Shown here one piece after another: positions 11,922-23,790 of a DNA stretch of 64,000 nt. The stretch comes from Proteromonas lacertae (taxonomy: Eukaryota; Sar; Bigyra; Opalinata; Proteromonadidae). The position numbers were made by a program, and so were the translations under genes. Positions within the stretch are counted from its first letter, which is position 1. Each line of letters opens with the position of its first letter. The DNA lies in NCBI GenBank assembly GCA_002245135.1, contig NGBS01001163.1:186001-250000 (forward strand), written 5' to 3'. Under the pieces are notes generated by a model. It did not search any database. It was not told the DNA's origin and saw nothing but the letters and a program-made list of their open reading frames with translations.

Positions 11922-14004
11922 ATGATAATAAAAGTGAATAAAAGCATAAGAGAAGAGGGGTATATTTTATATTTAATTTTATAATAGATTATGTCGAAAA
12001 TTGGTAGAAAGTGGTTTTGGTGATATAGAAGTGAAGATTAGAGATAATCGAATAATGTCAATCAAATCATTTCTAGTGAATGGAAATGAAACTGTAAAGA
12101 AACTGTTATTAGATCGTGAGTTTGTAGGAGTTTTGGAGTTATATGAAGAAATCGAAGAAATTGGCTATTATGAGATGGAGAAATACTACAGTGGTGGTGA
12201 ACTGATAATCAGTAAAGAGAGTGTGTGTGAAGTGTTGATGTTTTGTTTATGTTATTGTGAAAAAGAGATAATAAATGATTGTTATGAATTTGTGAAGAAT
12301 AATATAGATGAAGATGTGTTAATGAAATTAATTCATATCTGTAATGTATTTGGTGGATGTTTGAGAGAGATAGAAGACTTGAAAAATATGGAAATAGAAA
12401 AGCGAGGATATAAATATTTATATAAGAATGAATATTTGTTGAGATTAGAAATGAATAATTTGATCGAGATATTAAAAATGAAAGATGTGATAATCATGAA
12501 TGAGTTATGGTTATTAAATCGTTTATTGGAATGGTATAAATTCCAAAAGAATAAGAAAGATAATAAAGAGATACAAGATGATTTTAAACAATTGATAGAA
12601 GAAGATATCGATTGTGAAAAGATAAAAGAGAAAGAGATGAAAAAAGAGAATAAAGAAATGTTGAAAGAAATGAAAATAGAATTAAAGAAAAATGAATGTA
12701 AAAATCATATAGAAATATATTTAATAAAAGATGAGAGAATTCAAAATATAATAATCAACAATTACAATGAAGATAATGATGAAGAAGACTTTAAAGAAGA
12801 AGAAAGAAGAATATTGGATAAGATGAAAGAAGAAGAATTGAATGATGAAATAATATGTATATTAGAAATGAATAATATAAAAATGACCGAAATAGTATTG
12901 ATGATAATGAAATATAAGAATGTGAAGATGGAAAGTATAAATACTAAAAATATATTTAAATAGAATATATCTCAAATATCGAAAAGAGAACTATGTTTGA
13001 TAGATTATGTATAGAATATAATGAGAATAAAAGAAATCAAACAACGAAATGTTTATGTTTATTCATTGATGATAAAAAGAATATTTCAATAATAGAAGAA
13101 ATATGTGGAAAAGAGATTCTTTTTAGAATATTGAATGAAGATAATTATTTAAACTCCAAATCGAAAGAATTATTGATCGAATATATAAAAGAGAATAAAT
13201 TGAGTTTAGAAGAAGAAGAAGAAATGATTGTAATAATAAAAGATAAAGAATTATTGAATGAATTAAAAACAAAAGAAATCACATCATTTTCATATCCTCA
13301 ATCAGAATATTCATTTATATTAGTTGAAGAAATCTCGATAATTCCTTCTTTTGATGGAAATCGATGTGAATTTTCAATCAATCCTTCATTGCCAGATGGT
13401 TTAATGATAAATAAAGAAAGTGGAATAATTAATGGAAAAGTGAATAAAGTTATAAAAAAGAGAGAATATGAAATAATATGTAAGAATATTGTAAATGAAA
13501 AGAAATTTAAAATATCATTAGAAATTCGGATTAAATTCATAGAATTTAACAAAAGTGAAGGAATAACAATATCTAGAAAATTCAGATTATGGTTATTGTC
13601 ATTGTTATTTGAATTTGAAAATAGAAAATGGAGTTTATCATATCAAATATAAATTTCATCAAAATGGAAATAAATATGATATGATGTTAGGATTATCAAT
13701 TGATAATACATATTCTGGTGATGATATTCATAATCAATCAACAACATGTAATTATTGGGCATATGGTGGTAAAAGTCAAGATATTACTAGATATTGGCAT
13801 ATTGGAAGAGTTGTTAATAAAAATCCAAATTTCAATAATCATCGAAATGGTTCAATTTATGAAGTGATTGTTGATATGAATAAAAGAGAATTTTGGATAA
13901 GTCATAATAATTCATCTCCTGTTTTACTTGTTAAAGATTTACCTTCTCCATTATATCCATATGCTGTATTAAGTTATAATAAAACTTCCTGCGAATTACT
14001 TTAA
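11922..14004 (+). CDS. BTB-BACK-Ig-like-SPRY protein
   Basis: The exons are 11922-11959, 11988-12934 and 12964-14004 (introns 28 and 29 nt). The start at 11922 is preferred because the first intron then joins cleanly to the BTB strand FGDIEVKIRDNRIMSIKSF. Residues about 20-120 are a BTB fold and 130-340 a BACK-like helical region with a Lys/Glu-rich insertion. A putative-Ig (He_PIG type) module contains NPSLPDGLMINKESGIING, and a C-terminal SPRY domain contains GVYHIKYKFHQNGNKYDMML. BTB-BACK proteins usually adapt substrates to Cullin-3, and SPRY would be the recognition end. Near 13570 the frame must shift +1 to enter the SPRY domain. Confidence 0.75.
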
Positions 14005-14322
14005 ATTTCTCATCAAACAAGATATATTTAATTAATATTCATATAATCTTCATTCTCTATTGTCAGTAAATGTTTATTCAATTTGTTAGTAGTTTAGACA
14101 ATACATAATATATGAAAAATACTTAAATAAAGTTTGACTAATTTTTTAATTTCTTTTTTATTCTAGAGTATTGACAGATTTTATTATATATTACTTCTTG
14201 ATCCTTCTTCTTTCTCTTATTAATGTATAACACTTGATTCTTCTGATTATGTCAAAAAAATAATTCATAAAATTCTTCTCAAACATCTTCTCAAGCTTTA
14301 TTTCTTTTTTTCCCTATTATAA
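14005..14322. other. Spacer before the GT31-like gene
   Basis: The 318-nt AT-rich interval has no supported exon. TCAAGCTT at 14291-14298, 25 nt before the ATG at 14323, is a copy of the recurring promoter-like motif. Confidence 0.4.
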
Positions 14323-15381
14323 ATGACCTGGATTCAGGTACTTATATTTTACCTTACTATTTATTATATTTCACAGTGTAGCAACTATAAAAACGAATTT
14401 GATAGAAAAACAGATGAATTGAAAGAGAAAAAGGTAATTAAAGAATGTATTCCTAATACGTTTATTGATTTATTAAGTTACACTAGAAATAAGTTAGATA
14501 AGCAGATAAAAAACTTGACAAGATGTTTACAAACGTCATTGTATTCTATGTGTCAAATTAAGAACAGTGATGTGTATGATTCAATTCATAATTCTAGTTA
14601 TTATAAAATACATCCATTTAATGGATCAGTGTATTTACATTTGGATTTAAAACAATATTCAATAAGTATATCACCTCCAATACAAGATATATATAATGTA
14701 ATTATAATTGTTCCAGTTGCACCCACATATATAACATCCAGAGAAGCTATTCGAAGATCTTTTGGTAAAGAATTGATATTAGAATCGCATTTAGTGAAAA
14801 CAATATTCCTAACAGGAACACCAGAATTGAATGGTAATATAACATATCCATTAAGTTATTTACAAGTTGAAGCTGGTCAATATCATGATTTATTTGTAGT
14901 AGATCAAGAATATTCTTACAAATACCATACAATTTTCTTATTGAAAATTTTCGAATGGTTGATGAATTATAAAAATATAAATTACGTCATTAAGTGTAAT
15001 CCGTATGTATTTATCAACACACATAAATTAATACCATTATTGTATGAATTACAAAGTAATATAGTTGGTTATAAAGCATATTCATTTGGGATGTTATACC
15101 CATTTCATGGAATGTATGTAATTAGTAAATGGTTTATGGATAAAATATATAATGGAAGCTATTATAACGATAATATAGATCATAGAGATGGTGTTTATGT
15201 AGGTACGATGATGAAATACTTCAATATTCCTAATATCAGTTGGTTAGATTCAAAATATGTAGTTGAGTTGGGATATTTGAATCAGAATAGATTATTAAGG
15301 AAGAATGCTAAGATTAATACGATTTTTTCTCTACCTGCTGCTATGATTACTTATTTGTGGAATTATCATACAAGCAAATAG
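14323..15381 (+). CDS. GT31 (beta-1,3-galactosyltransferase-like) protein lacking the DxD motif
   Basis: This is a single exon of 352 codons. Residues 3-19 are a hydrophobic signal anchor, so it is a type II Golgi/ER protein. Family landmarks are TSREAIRRSFGKE (the RxxIRxTW-like block), TIFLTGTPELNG, and a later DHRDGVYVGTMMKYF that matches the EDVYVG block. At the metal-binding position, where active members have DDD-VF-N, this protein has KCNPYVFIN. The acidic residues needed for UDP-sugar/Mn binding are therefore missing. It may be an inactive glycosyltransferase or a lectin-like relative. Assignment to the family is good; enzymatic activity is doubtful. Confidence 0.7.
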   Translation: MTWIQVLIFYLTIYYISQCSNYKNEFDRKTDELKEKKVIKECIPNTFIDLLSYTRNKLDKQIKNLTRCLQTSLYSMCQIKNSDVYDSIHNSSYYKIHPFNGSVYLHLDLKQYSISISPPIQDIYNVIIIVPVAPTYITSREAIRRSFGKELILESHLVKTIFLTGTPELNGNITYPLSYLQVEAGQYHDLFVVDQEYSYKYHTIFLLKIFEWLMNYKNINYVIKCNPYVFINTHKLIPLLYELQSNIVGYKAYSFGMLYPFHGMYVISKWFMDKIYNGSYYNDNIDHRDGVYVGTMMKYFNIPNISWLDSKYVVELGYLNQNRLLRKNAKINTIFSLPAAMITYLWNYHTSK

Positions 15382-15672
15382 TCAGTTTTACTTCCCTTTA
15401 GTTTGTTGTATTAGTTGATGACTATTTCGTATATAATTTAACATTTTTTTATAACATACATTAAGTATTTTTAGAATGTTTTTTATTGTTAAGATTAATA
15501 TTTTTGTTATAAATTATAATATTCAAATTCCAAATTATTAAGCGTTTTGTTGTTGTTGTTATTTAATACACGAATTACAACTATTCATGTCATAAACTTG
15601 TAACTTTGACATGTAACGACTTCTTTTTCTTTTTAGTTTTTTTGTCGTTATAATTCAATAGTAGAATAATTT

Positions 15673-18600
15673 ATGAGTACAATTAAGCAAACAGAAGATG
15701 CTGACCAGATTGTTCATGATGCTAAGTTGGATTGGGTGAAAAGAGGTAATAATCCTGATGATTTCACAATGGAGAAGATGATCGAGATTTGGGAGAATGA
15801 GAATGAAATATTAGAGAAAGAGATTGAAGAAAACAAAGAAGAAGAGGAGAAAAAGGAAGAGACGAAAGAATCAGATTCTAAAGAAGAAACTAATTCACAT
15901 GCTATGAGGAATAATCTTAGGAATGTAATGTATATGTTTTCACTTGATTATTTTTCTGACAAGAGAGAAATTAAAGAATTAAAACAAAAACATGAAAAAC
16001 AACAGGAAGAGATCAATAAATTAAATGAAGAACGTCGTCAAATTCGTAAGAAACGAAAAGAACTGTTAGAAAAGCAAGCTAAAATAGAAAAAGAACAAAT
16101 GACCAAATTCAAAGAAATTGAACCTACAAAAATATACCAACAGAAACTAACACAAGCCGTACGAGAAGAAGAAAAGAATAAATTAACAAAAGAAGCAATA
16201 CAAGAAAGATTAGGTTACCAACAAAAGATATTAGCTGAAAAGAAAGAAGCAAAATTACAGAAAGAAAAAGAAAGAGAAAAAGAAAGAATAATTTGGAGAC
16301 AAAAGAATATAGAGAATTTAAATACCCAGGAGAAAGAAGCTAGAGCAGAATTAGCAGTATTAAAAGAGAAAGAAAAGAAAAGAGAAAAAGAAAATGAAGA
16401 ATGGAAAATGAAAGCAATAGAGAATGAGAAAATAGAACATAATAAATCAAATTTACTGTTAGAAAATAATGCAAATAATAGTGAATTTAAATATAAAAGA
16501 AGAAGAAGAAGTATATGATGATGATATGTGTGATGAAGATATTATTCAAATCGAACCAAACATTTCTCAACCATATGATAAATATGAAAAACTAAAACAA
16601 AAATATGATAATGCCAATAGTTCATTAATAAGATACCAAAACGAGTTTAATGTGAATAATAACGAGATTGAAGCATATAATGAAGAAATAATGACATTAA
16701 ATGATACTAGTATCCATTATATAAGTGAAATGGAATATTTAGAAAGTATTGAAAGAGAAGTATTAAAGAAATATAAAAATGCAAAATATCTAATTTATGA
16801 TGAAAAGACGAAACAAAGTGTGAATATGAGAAAGAAAAGAATTATCCAATTAAAGAGTGATAATAATGAAATAATTGAAAGTATAAAAATGATAATGAAG
16901 AATATACATATAAAGAAAGTGGAGAATTTAAAATTATCAGAGATTATAACACAACAAGAAAAGAAATGTGATTTTATAATGGAACAAATGCAAAATGCTT
17001 TTACACTACAAAGTCAACTACCAATGGTTGTAGGATATAAGATAAGTGCTAAAGAATTGGGTCAACCAAAACAAAATGAATTAGAAGTAGAAGTTGGGTT
17101 AAGATCGCAATTTGAAATCTTGAAAAAACAAGTTGAAAGTGCATTAACATTAAATTCAGCTATAAAGAATAATTTACATAGTTTAGATGAATCTAAAGGT
17201 GAAATGTTGATGTTAAAATCTGAATATAATAATAAATTGAATTATTTAGAAGAAACGAAGTTAAAATTATTGAAATTCAACCAGGAAATGCAGCATCGTG
17301 AGTTATTAGATGCATTAAAGCGATTTTTCAGTGAAAGACAAGAATTGAAGAAAGTAAATCAAATATTAAGTGGTTTTTTGAATTGGTGGAGTTATGGTGA
17401 TAGAGCAAATAAGAAAGAAGATATTGACAGATTTGAACCATATGGAAAACAAAAACAGTCAATTCGTCTAGGTAAATATACAACAGGTATATATGAGGGA
17501 AGAATACCACTACCTTTACACTCATTGTGGGAGATTCACTTTGTGATTAATAAAGAGAAAGAAGATGATAAAGATTCTGGTGATCCAAGTGATTGTGTAA
17601 CTGTATATATGGGAAGTAACAAAAAGTCTTTAGCCAAAGTTGCAAGGATAAGAAATATACCTCCTGAAGGAAGAGTTAATATAAGATATAGTGTAACTAG
17701 TCAGTTACGAGGAAATCAAATTGTTTTTAGATTTGAATATACTTGTGCAAGTGATAATCCTTCCAGTCATTTGATTATACAAAGAGGATGGTATAGACAA
17801 GATTCTATAAGCACAACTGAGATTACAACTGGTAATACAAGATTGGTAGTTTCTGAATATGTGAAATTGTTAAGAATTGAAAGAATTACAGCTGGTAATC
17901 GATTATCTCAGTTACAAGAGGAATATCAGAAAGTGAAATCATCGAAAGATAAATATTATGATTCAATGGTAATACATGAAACTCCACAAAGATATGTGAG
18001 AACTCAATTGTTAAAAGTATTAAAAGAAGAAATATTAAAAGAAGAAAAACGTCAAGGATCTCAATTAGAAGGTAAGAAATTCAAATCCTTACAGAATGTA
18101 TCAGATGAAACACTTACAGCTCAACAAAGACTAGAAATCAAACTGAGACAATCAAGAGAAAGATATATAGAAAGAAAAAGAAAAGGGAAAATAATGGATA
18201 AAGAAACAGCTTATTCTTATGTAGGTAAAGTATTAGAAGCATTAGATCCAATTTATAAGAAATGGAGAATCATTAATGTGATGGATGTAGCTATAACTGA
18301 AAGTACTGAATTTACTGAAGGATCAGTTCATCATTTGATTCAATATTCCAAAGATAAATTTGGTCCAGGTAGAAAAGAATGGGTTGATATAACGTTGTTG
18401 CAGTTTAACCAATTGAAAGAAGTTGTTCCATTGAAAGAACCATCAGAAGTGTTTATGGAGAGAGTGAAGAAAGAAGAAGAAGATAAAGAATACTTCAAGA
18501 AACATAAAATGACATTATTGAAACAGGATAGAAATGTTCAAATACAAGAATTATCAAATTGGAAAGAAGAATTTTATGAAAAGAAGAAAAAAGCCTTTGA

Positions 18601-21600
18601 AAAAGCGAATGAAATTGCTGTTCAAGAAGCTGATAAAAATGCAGAACAGCCAGAAATGTTAGAACAATACAAACAAGCAGCTCCATTCGTTAAAAAGGAT
18701 TTTGCAAATGGAATAAACACCGAAGATGGAAATCCCAAACAAATTACACTTCAAGAAGCTGAGATTGAAGCGAAGAAGATATATAAAAAGAAATTCATTG
18801 AAAGTTTTATGAAGAATGTAGAAGCTGATTGGTCAAATAGAGAAGAAAATATGATAAAGAAAGAAGAAGAAGAGAAACAAAAGTTACAACAACAGTGGGA
18901 AGAAGAAGATAAAGATTTTGATTATCGACAAGAATTAGAAGAAATAGAATTAAGAAACAAAGCAAAGCAGAAAAGAATAGAGAAAACAAAAGCAATTACA
19001 ATACCAAATTATAATCAATGTATTCCATTACCAGTGAAATGTGAACATAGAGTATTACAGAATTGGAAAACATTAACATCGAGTGGAATAAGATGTAGAA
19101 GTTGTAATAAGTCTTTAACTAATTATTACAATGATAAAGCTCAAGCAGTTAGGTGCTTATGACAATGATACTGCTGTAATGAATGAATTAATAGAATCCC
19201 ATCGAAAAACGCATGGTGCATTAATCATTAAAGAGAATAAAACCTTATTAGAAATAGAGAAAAGAAGATTACAAGTCGAAAAAGAAAGGAGAGAAGTTGA
19301 ATTATCTGAGATTAGTTTTAATAATGTTACTATGGAAGATGAGTTAGTAAGTGCTGCTATTTTGCATCATATTCCACTACAAGAAGTTCCTGAAGAATTG
19401 ATATTTAGGAGAGATGATATGTTACACAAAGCATCTTTCCATAAATTAACATCTAAATATATTCACATACATCAATACAATCAAACAATAGAAAAAATCA
19501 AACAAGAGAATTCAATTATGACAAGTGAAAGAATTGCTTTGAATCATCGATTAGTAAAATTACATAAGTATTTAGTAACAATATTTGATAGAATTAATGC
19601 AGTAGAACAAGAGTATTGTAGAGCTGGAGATATGTTAAATGAAAGAAAAAGTGCTCATATTCGAGTATCTGAATTAGAATTTGAAATTATTCGTACTAAA
19701 AGACTAGTAGAAGCTGCCAATAGAAGATTGAGAGTATATGATACAAAAAGAAGAGATTATCAAAGGAATTCATTGAATCAACAAGATTTAATCAAGGAAT
19801 TGCAGAAAATGAATGAAATTCAAAGAGAAAGATTGATTTTATCAGATGTATATATATATATATATTTATATTTTATTATTTTATATATAGAAAGTGTTAA
19901 AAGAATGTCAAGATCATTACGAACAATGTTTAAAGAATATCACAGAATTAAGCAGAACAGTCTGCAGAATACAGTATATGAAAAGTGACTTAATAGTAAG
20001 AACAATGTATGGATATGGAAGAGTCAAAGCATTTAGACCAGAAGGTGAAATGTTAGTAGTACAATTGTGTTGGGGAGGATTATTATATATAACGGCTAGT
20101 TCATTAAATGATTTTATCTCTGAACAAGAAGCAATGGAAAGGGAGTTAATGGAAGTGGAAGATAAATTATCGTTAGAAATAGAAGAACATGATAGAAATA
20201 TCAATAAAATGACAATTAGTGCAATGAAGAAGGAAGAATATGAGTGTAAATTGGTGTGGAAACATCAATACTTTGTTGAAAATGAATTTAAAATGAGAGA
20301 AGAATTCTTGAAGAAATTAGAAGATGATATTGACAATGAAATGAAGAATAAATCATTAATCAAAAAGATAAGAGAAGAAGCAAGAAATGAAATCAAAGAA
20401 GAATTAACTTGTAATGATGTAAGAAGAGCTATGTATGATAAACAAGTAGCAGAATTGAATAGATTAAGAGCAGAAAATCCAAACTCTGAAGAATGCGTTA
20501 ATCTAAGATTTGAGTTAGAAAAAATGCCAAAAATACCCAAAAGTCTAACTCCATCAGAAAAAGAAGAAAAGATAAATAATTACATTGAATGGGCAATTAG
20601 TGAATATCCAAAGAAAGAAAAAGAGAATAGAGTTAGAAGATATGATATTGAAGCGAAGAAAAGAAAACATGATTTCTTCTTACAAGAAACAGCTGATATG
20701 ATTTTAGATGAATTTCTTGTTGAATTATTACCAGATTGTATTGTTGAAGTAGTTAATGCCAATGAAGCTGCTAGAGATATTGCTAGTAGAGAGTGTGATT
20801 TTACAGTCAGAGATTGTGATAATATTCCCTTTCATATGTTTATGAATTTAATCACTGTAAATAGAAGAAGAAAGGAAATGGCTAAAAAGGTATTAAAATC
20901 ATTGGGAGGTGAAGATGCTGAAGATCGAGCACATCGATTAAGAAGAGAATATGAAATGAAATTAGAAAGAGGTAAAGAAGAATGGTTAATGAGAGGTTTA
21001 CCTGCCAATGAATTCAGTGTAGAAGCATTAGAAGAGATTTGGGATAAAGAAAAGAAAGAAAAAGAACATGAACAAATGTTGGAGAAAGAAAACAATGAAT
21101 TAATGAAAAAAGAAGAAGAAATGTGTAGAACATTTTATAAATGGGAATTAAAGCAGAATAGTAAAGAAAGATGGCTAATGAGAGAGGAAGAATTAGCAAT
21201 GAGAGAATTAATGAGACAAGAACAATTGAACCAAATGAAATCAAAATATGATATAGCTGGTGAAGATAACGTAGTTTCAGTAAAGATTAATAGAAGAGAA
21301 GAAGTGAAAAGATTAGTTGCAGAAAGACAAAAAATGAGACAAGAATGTACATTGATGCAAGAAGAAGATGAATTAGCACAACAGATTAGAGCTGAAGAGA
21401 TTAGAATTAGAGATCAGAAACAGATGGAAATTGAAGGATTATTAAATAAAGATGTTACTTTGGATGATATTAATCTAGATGATGGTTATGAATCAAGTGA
21501 TATAAGTGATGACAGTGATATAGATGAAGATATAGAAATACATGAAGTAGAAAAACCTATTATATATTGGTATCAACATATTTTAAATGACATAAATAAA

Positions 21601-23008
21601 TGGAGAGAAAAATATCAAAATATAGAGAAAGAAATAAGAAGTTATTATGAAATAATGTATGATAAAGAGAATAGAACAAGAGAAGAAAGAAAATTAGCAA
21701 GACATAAGGTGAGGCAATTGAGATTGAAGAAAAGACAAGAAAGAAAAGGATTGAATTATGTTGAAACTTTAGGAATAGAAAGTGTAATTAAATTAGCTTT
21801 AACAGAATTGGATTATATCAATTGGGAAGAAAAATTACCAGGAGCAGAAGAAGCATATAAACAAGATATTGATAATTCAAAGTATGTTAAAGAATACTTA
21901 GAAAGAAAACAGATTGAATTGAAACAAATATTAATCGATTATGAAGTGTGGAAAGGAAATACAGCTCAAGCTCAAGTCAAAGCTGATAAATGTTTAGAAG
22001 ATTTAAAGAAGAATGAAAAAGATTTGTCTGATGCTCGATTCTATGCTGAAGAAATGGACGAAAAAACAAAATATATAGATAGTGCAATTATTCATGGTGA
22101 AGAACAGAGATTTACAACTATTGAAATATATGATAAGTTGAATAAAGAATATTTCAAGTTATTGGTTGAAACAATTGTAACAAAAGCTGAAGTTATTTGT
22201 AAAGAAAATCACTTGATGATGATTAATGAAAAACAACAGTCTAATTTGGATGAAATGAATCAAAAAATAAAGCAAATACAAAAGATCAAGTTTAAACTTA
22301 AGAGAGATGAATATATGCATTTATATAGAAGTGAGTTGAATAAATTGATATTTGGTAAATCAAGAAAAACATTATTAACTCGTACGTTTAATGATTGGAA
22401 AGAATATAAAAACTGGAAGATATCTGTGAAAGATGTATATAACTTAAAGCATGATTTGATCTTGCATGAAAAGAGATTAAATATGTATTTTGATAATAAT
22501 AAGAAAACAGATGAAGAAGATCTAATTGCCTTAACTGAAGGTGAAAATATATATGGCATCTACATCATCATTATTGTCTCATAGTACTTTAGAACCAATA
22601 ATGTGTAGGAATTGCAAACAATTGTATTTACCTCAAGCTAATAATAGTAATGCTTGTCATTTCCATCCAGGTATTTATATATTAACTTGTCCAAAGAGTT
22701 GTAAAGGTTATGGACCAGAATGTGCAACTCATTTAATGAAGAGATGGACTTGTTGTGAAGATACTGATGAAGGAAGCAGTGGTTGTAAAGTTAAATGGCA
22801 TATGGCTCAGAATGATGATAATAATCGAACTATTTTTTATGAATTACAGAAGAAGGAAATGGCTTCTACTTATTTTGAGAAAGAAGTTGAAAAGGAAGAG
22901 AAGAAGATTAAGAATGATACATTTAGAGCTGGTAAAGAAGCGATTAGTAAATCAGAATCATTAGCTTCTACAAGATTAACTACAGCAAAATCAAATAGAT
23001 TAAACTAA
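15673..23008 (+). CDS. Giant coiled-coil protein with Cys/His clusters
   Basis: About 2,430 residues are encoded in two exons, 15673-19847 and 19891-23008, split by one 43-nt intron. Three +1 frame changes (near 16.5, 19.15 and 22.55 kb) are needed to read through. Most of the protein is Lys/Glu-rich coiled coil. A beta-rich globular domain lies around 17.4-17.8 kb (GKYTTGIYEGRIPLPLHSLW). Cys pairs in CEHRVL...CRSCNKSL occur near 19.05-19.12 kb, and a C-terminal Cys/His region starts CRNCKQLY and includes CPKSCKGYGPECATHLMKRW. A W-x-x-x-G motif recurs at both halves (LDWVKRGNNPDDF and EEWLMRGLPANEF). The C-terminus is reminiscent of CHORD-like zinc modules. A large ciliary or cytoskeletal scaffold is plausible but unproven. 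Confidence 0.65.
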
Positions 23009-23056
23009 ATAATTATTAAATATTTATATTGTATATTGTATATGATATTGTATATA

Positions 23057-23536
23057 TTATTGATAGAATTGCCCAATTCTGTCATTTGTGATTATTCTAT
23101 TAATTCTTTTCTGATATCTTGGACTAATGCGTTTCTTTGGTGGCGGTTTTGGAAACTTATCACCATCATATAAATCTAACAATCTCTGAGTTTCTACTGA
23201 ATCATTAGCTCTCATTACAATTTCTTCGAATTCTTTCCTCTACACAAGAAAATGACTTTATTATTTATACCTTTAAAGCTTCTCTTTTATATTTATATTC
23301 TCTTAACCTAGCAGAAGCGTTTTCTGGACCTTGAAATTGAAGATTTTGAATTCTGGGACTATTTAAATCCAACAAAGGTAACTTTACAACTTGTTCGTGC
23401 CTATTTTCATACTATTATACCCAATAAAACAATATTTAAATACTTCATTGTTCTTTACTTTTTTAATTCTAGGTGATCTTTTGGCTTGATGGATCTGCAT
23501 AGGAAAATCATTTTCTTTCTGATGTACATTATTCAT
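23057..23536 (-). CDS. Small conserved-looking protein of unknown function
   Basis: The exons (minus) are 23444-23536, 23271-23411 and 23057-23239, with introns of 32 and 31 nt; frame is kept to TAA. The 138-residue product is basic, with a helical centre (ARLREYKYKREALKRKEFEE) and a proline/basic C-terminus (FPKPPPKKRISPRYQKR). It is too short for domain assignment. It lies tail-to-tail with the giant coiled-coil gene and diverges from the ARM gene. TCAAGCTT at 23580-23587 and TCAAAC near 23564 form its upstream motif pair. Confidence 0.65.
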
Positions 23537-23723
23537 AGAATATTATAGAAAAATTAAAAAACCTCAAACTTCTTTTTCCTCAAGCTTTTTGTACTTCTTA
23601 AATAATAAGCATTAAGTCTTTAGAATCATTAGTTCATATATAACCAGGTATATAAAACCAGATGAGCTACTTTGTATTTTATTTATATAGTTCTGCATTA
23701 AGAAATACAGAAAAGAATGATGT

Positions 23724-23760
23724 AAGCTTGAATATCTATCAAACCAAAACTGTTATTTTT
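23724..23760 (+). promoter_or_regulatory. Promoter-like motif before the first ARM gene
   Basis: AAGCTTGA at 23724-23731 and TCAAACC at 23739-23745 are followed by AAAACTGTTATTTTT, ending about 30 nt before the ATG at 23791. The last part is almost the same as the string before the TPR-HAD gene at 1267. This is inference from recurrence. Confidence 0.45.
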
Positions 23761-23790
23761 TATTTTTATAATTTTAACATTAACTAAAAA

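Noticed and set aside
16469-16518. An intron explanation (GTGAAT...AAG, 19-31 nt) for the first frame change in the giant gene
   Set aside because: Every other intron here begins mostly GTAT and ends TAG. A GTGAAT...AAG intron inside an AAG repeat would be exceptional, so a frame change or extra base is simpler.
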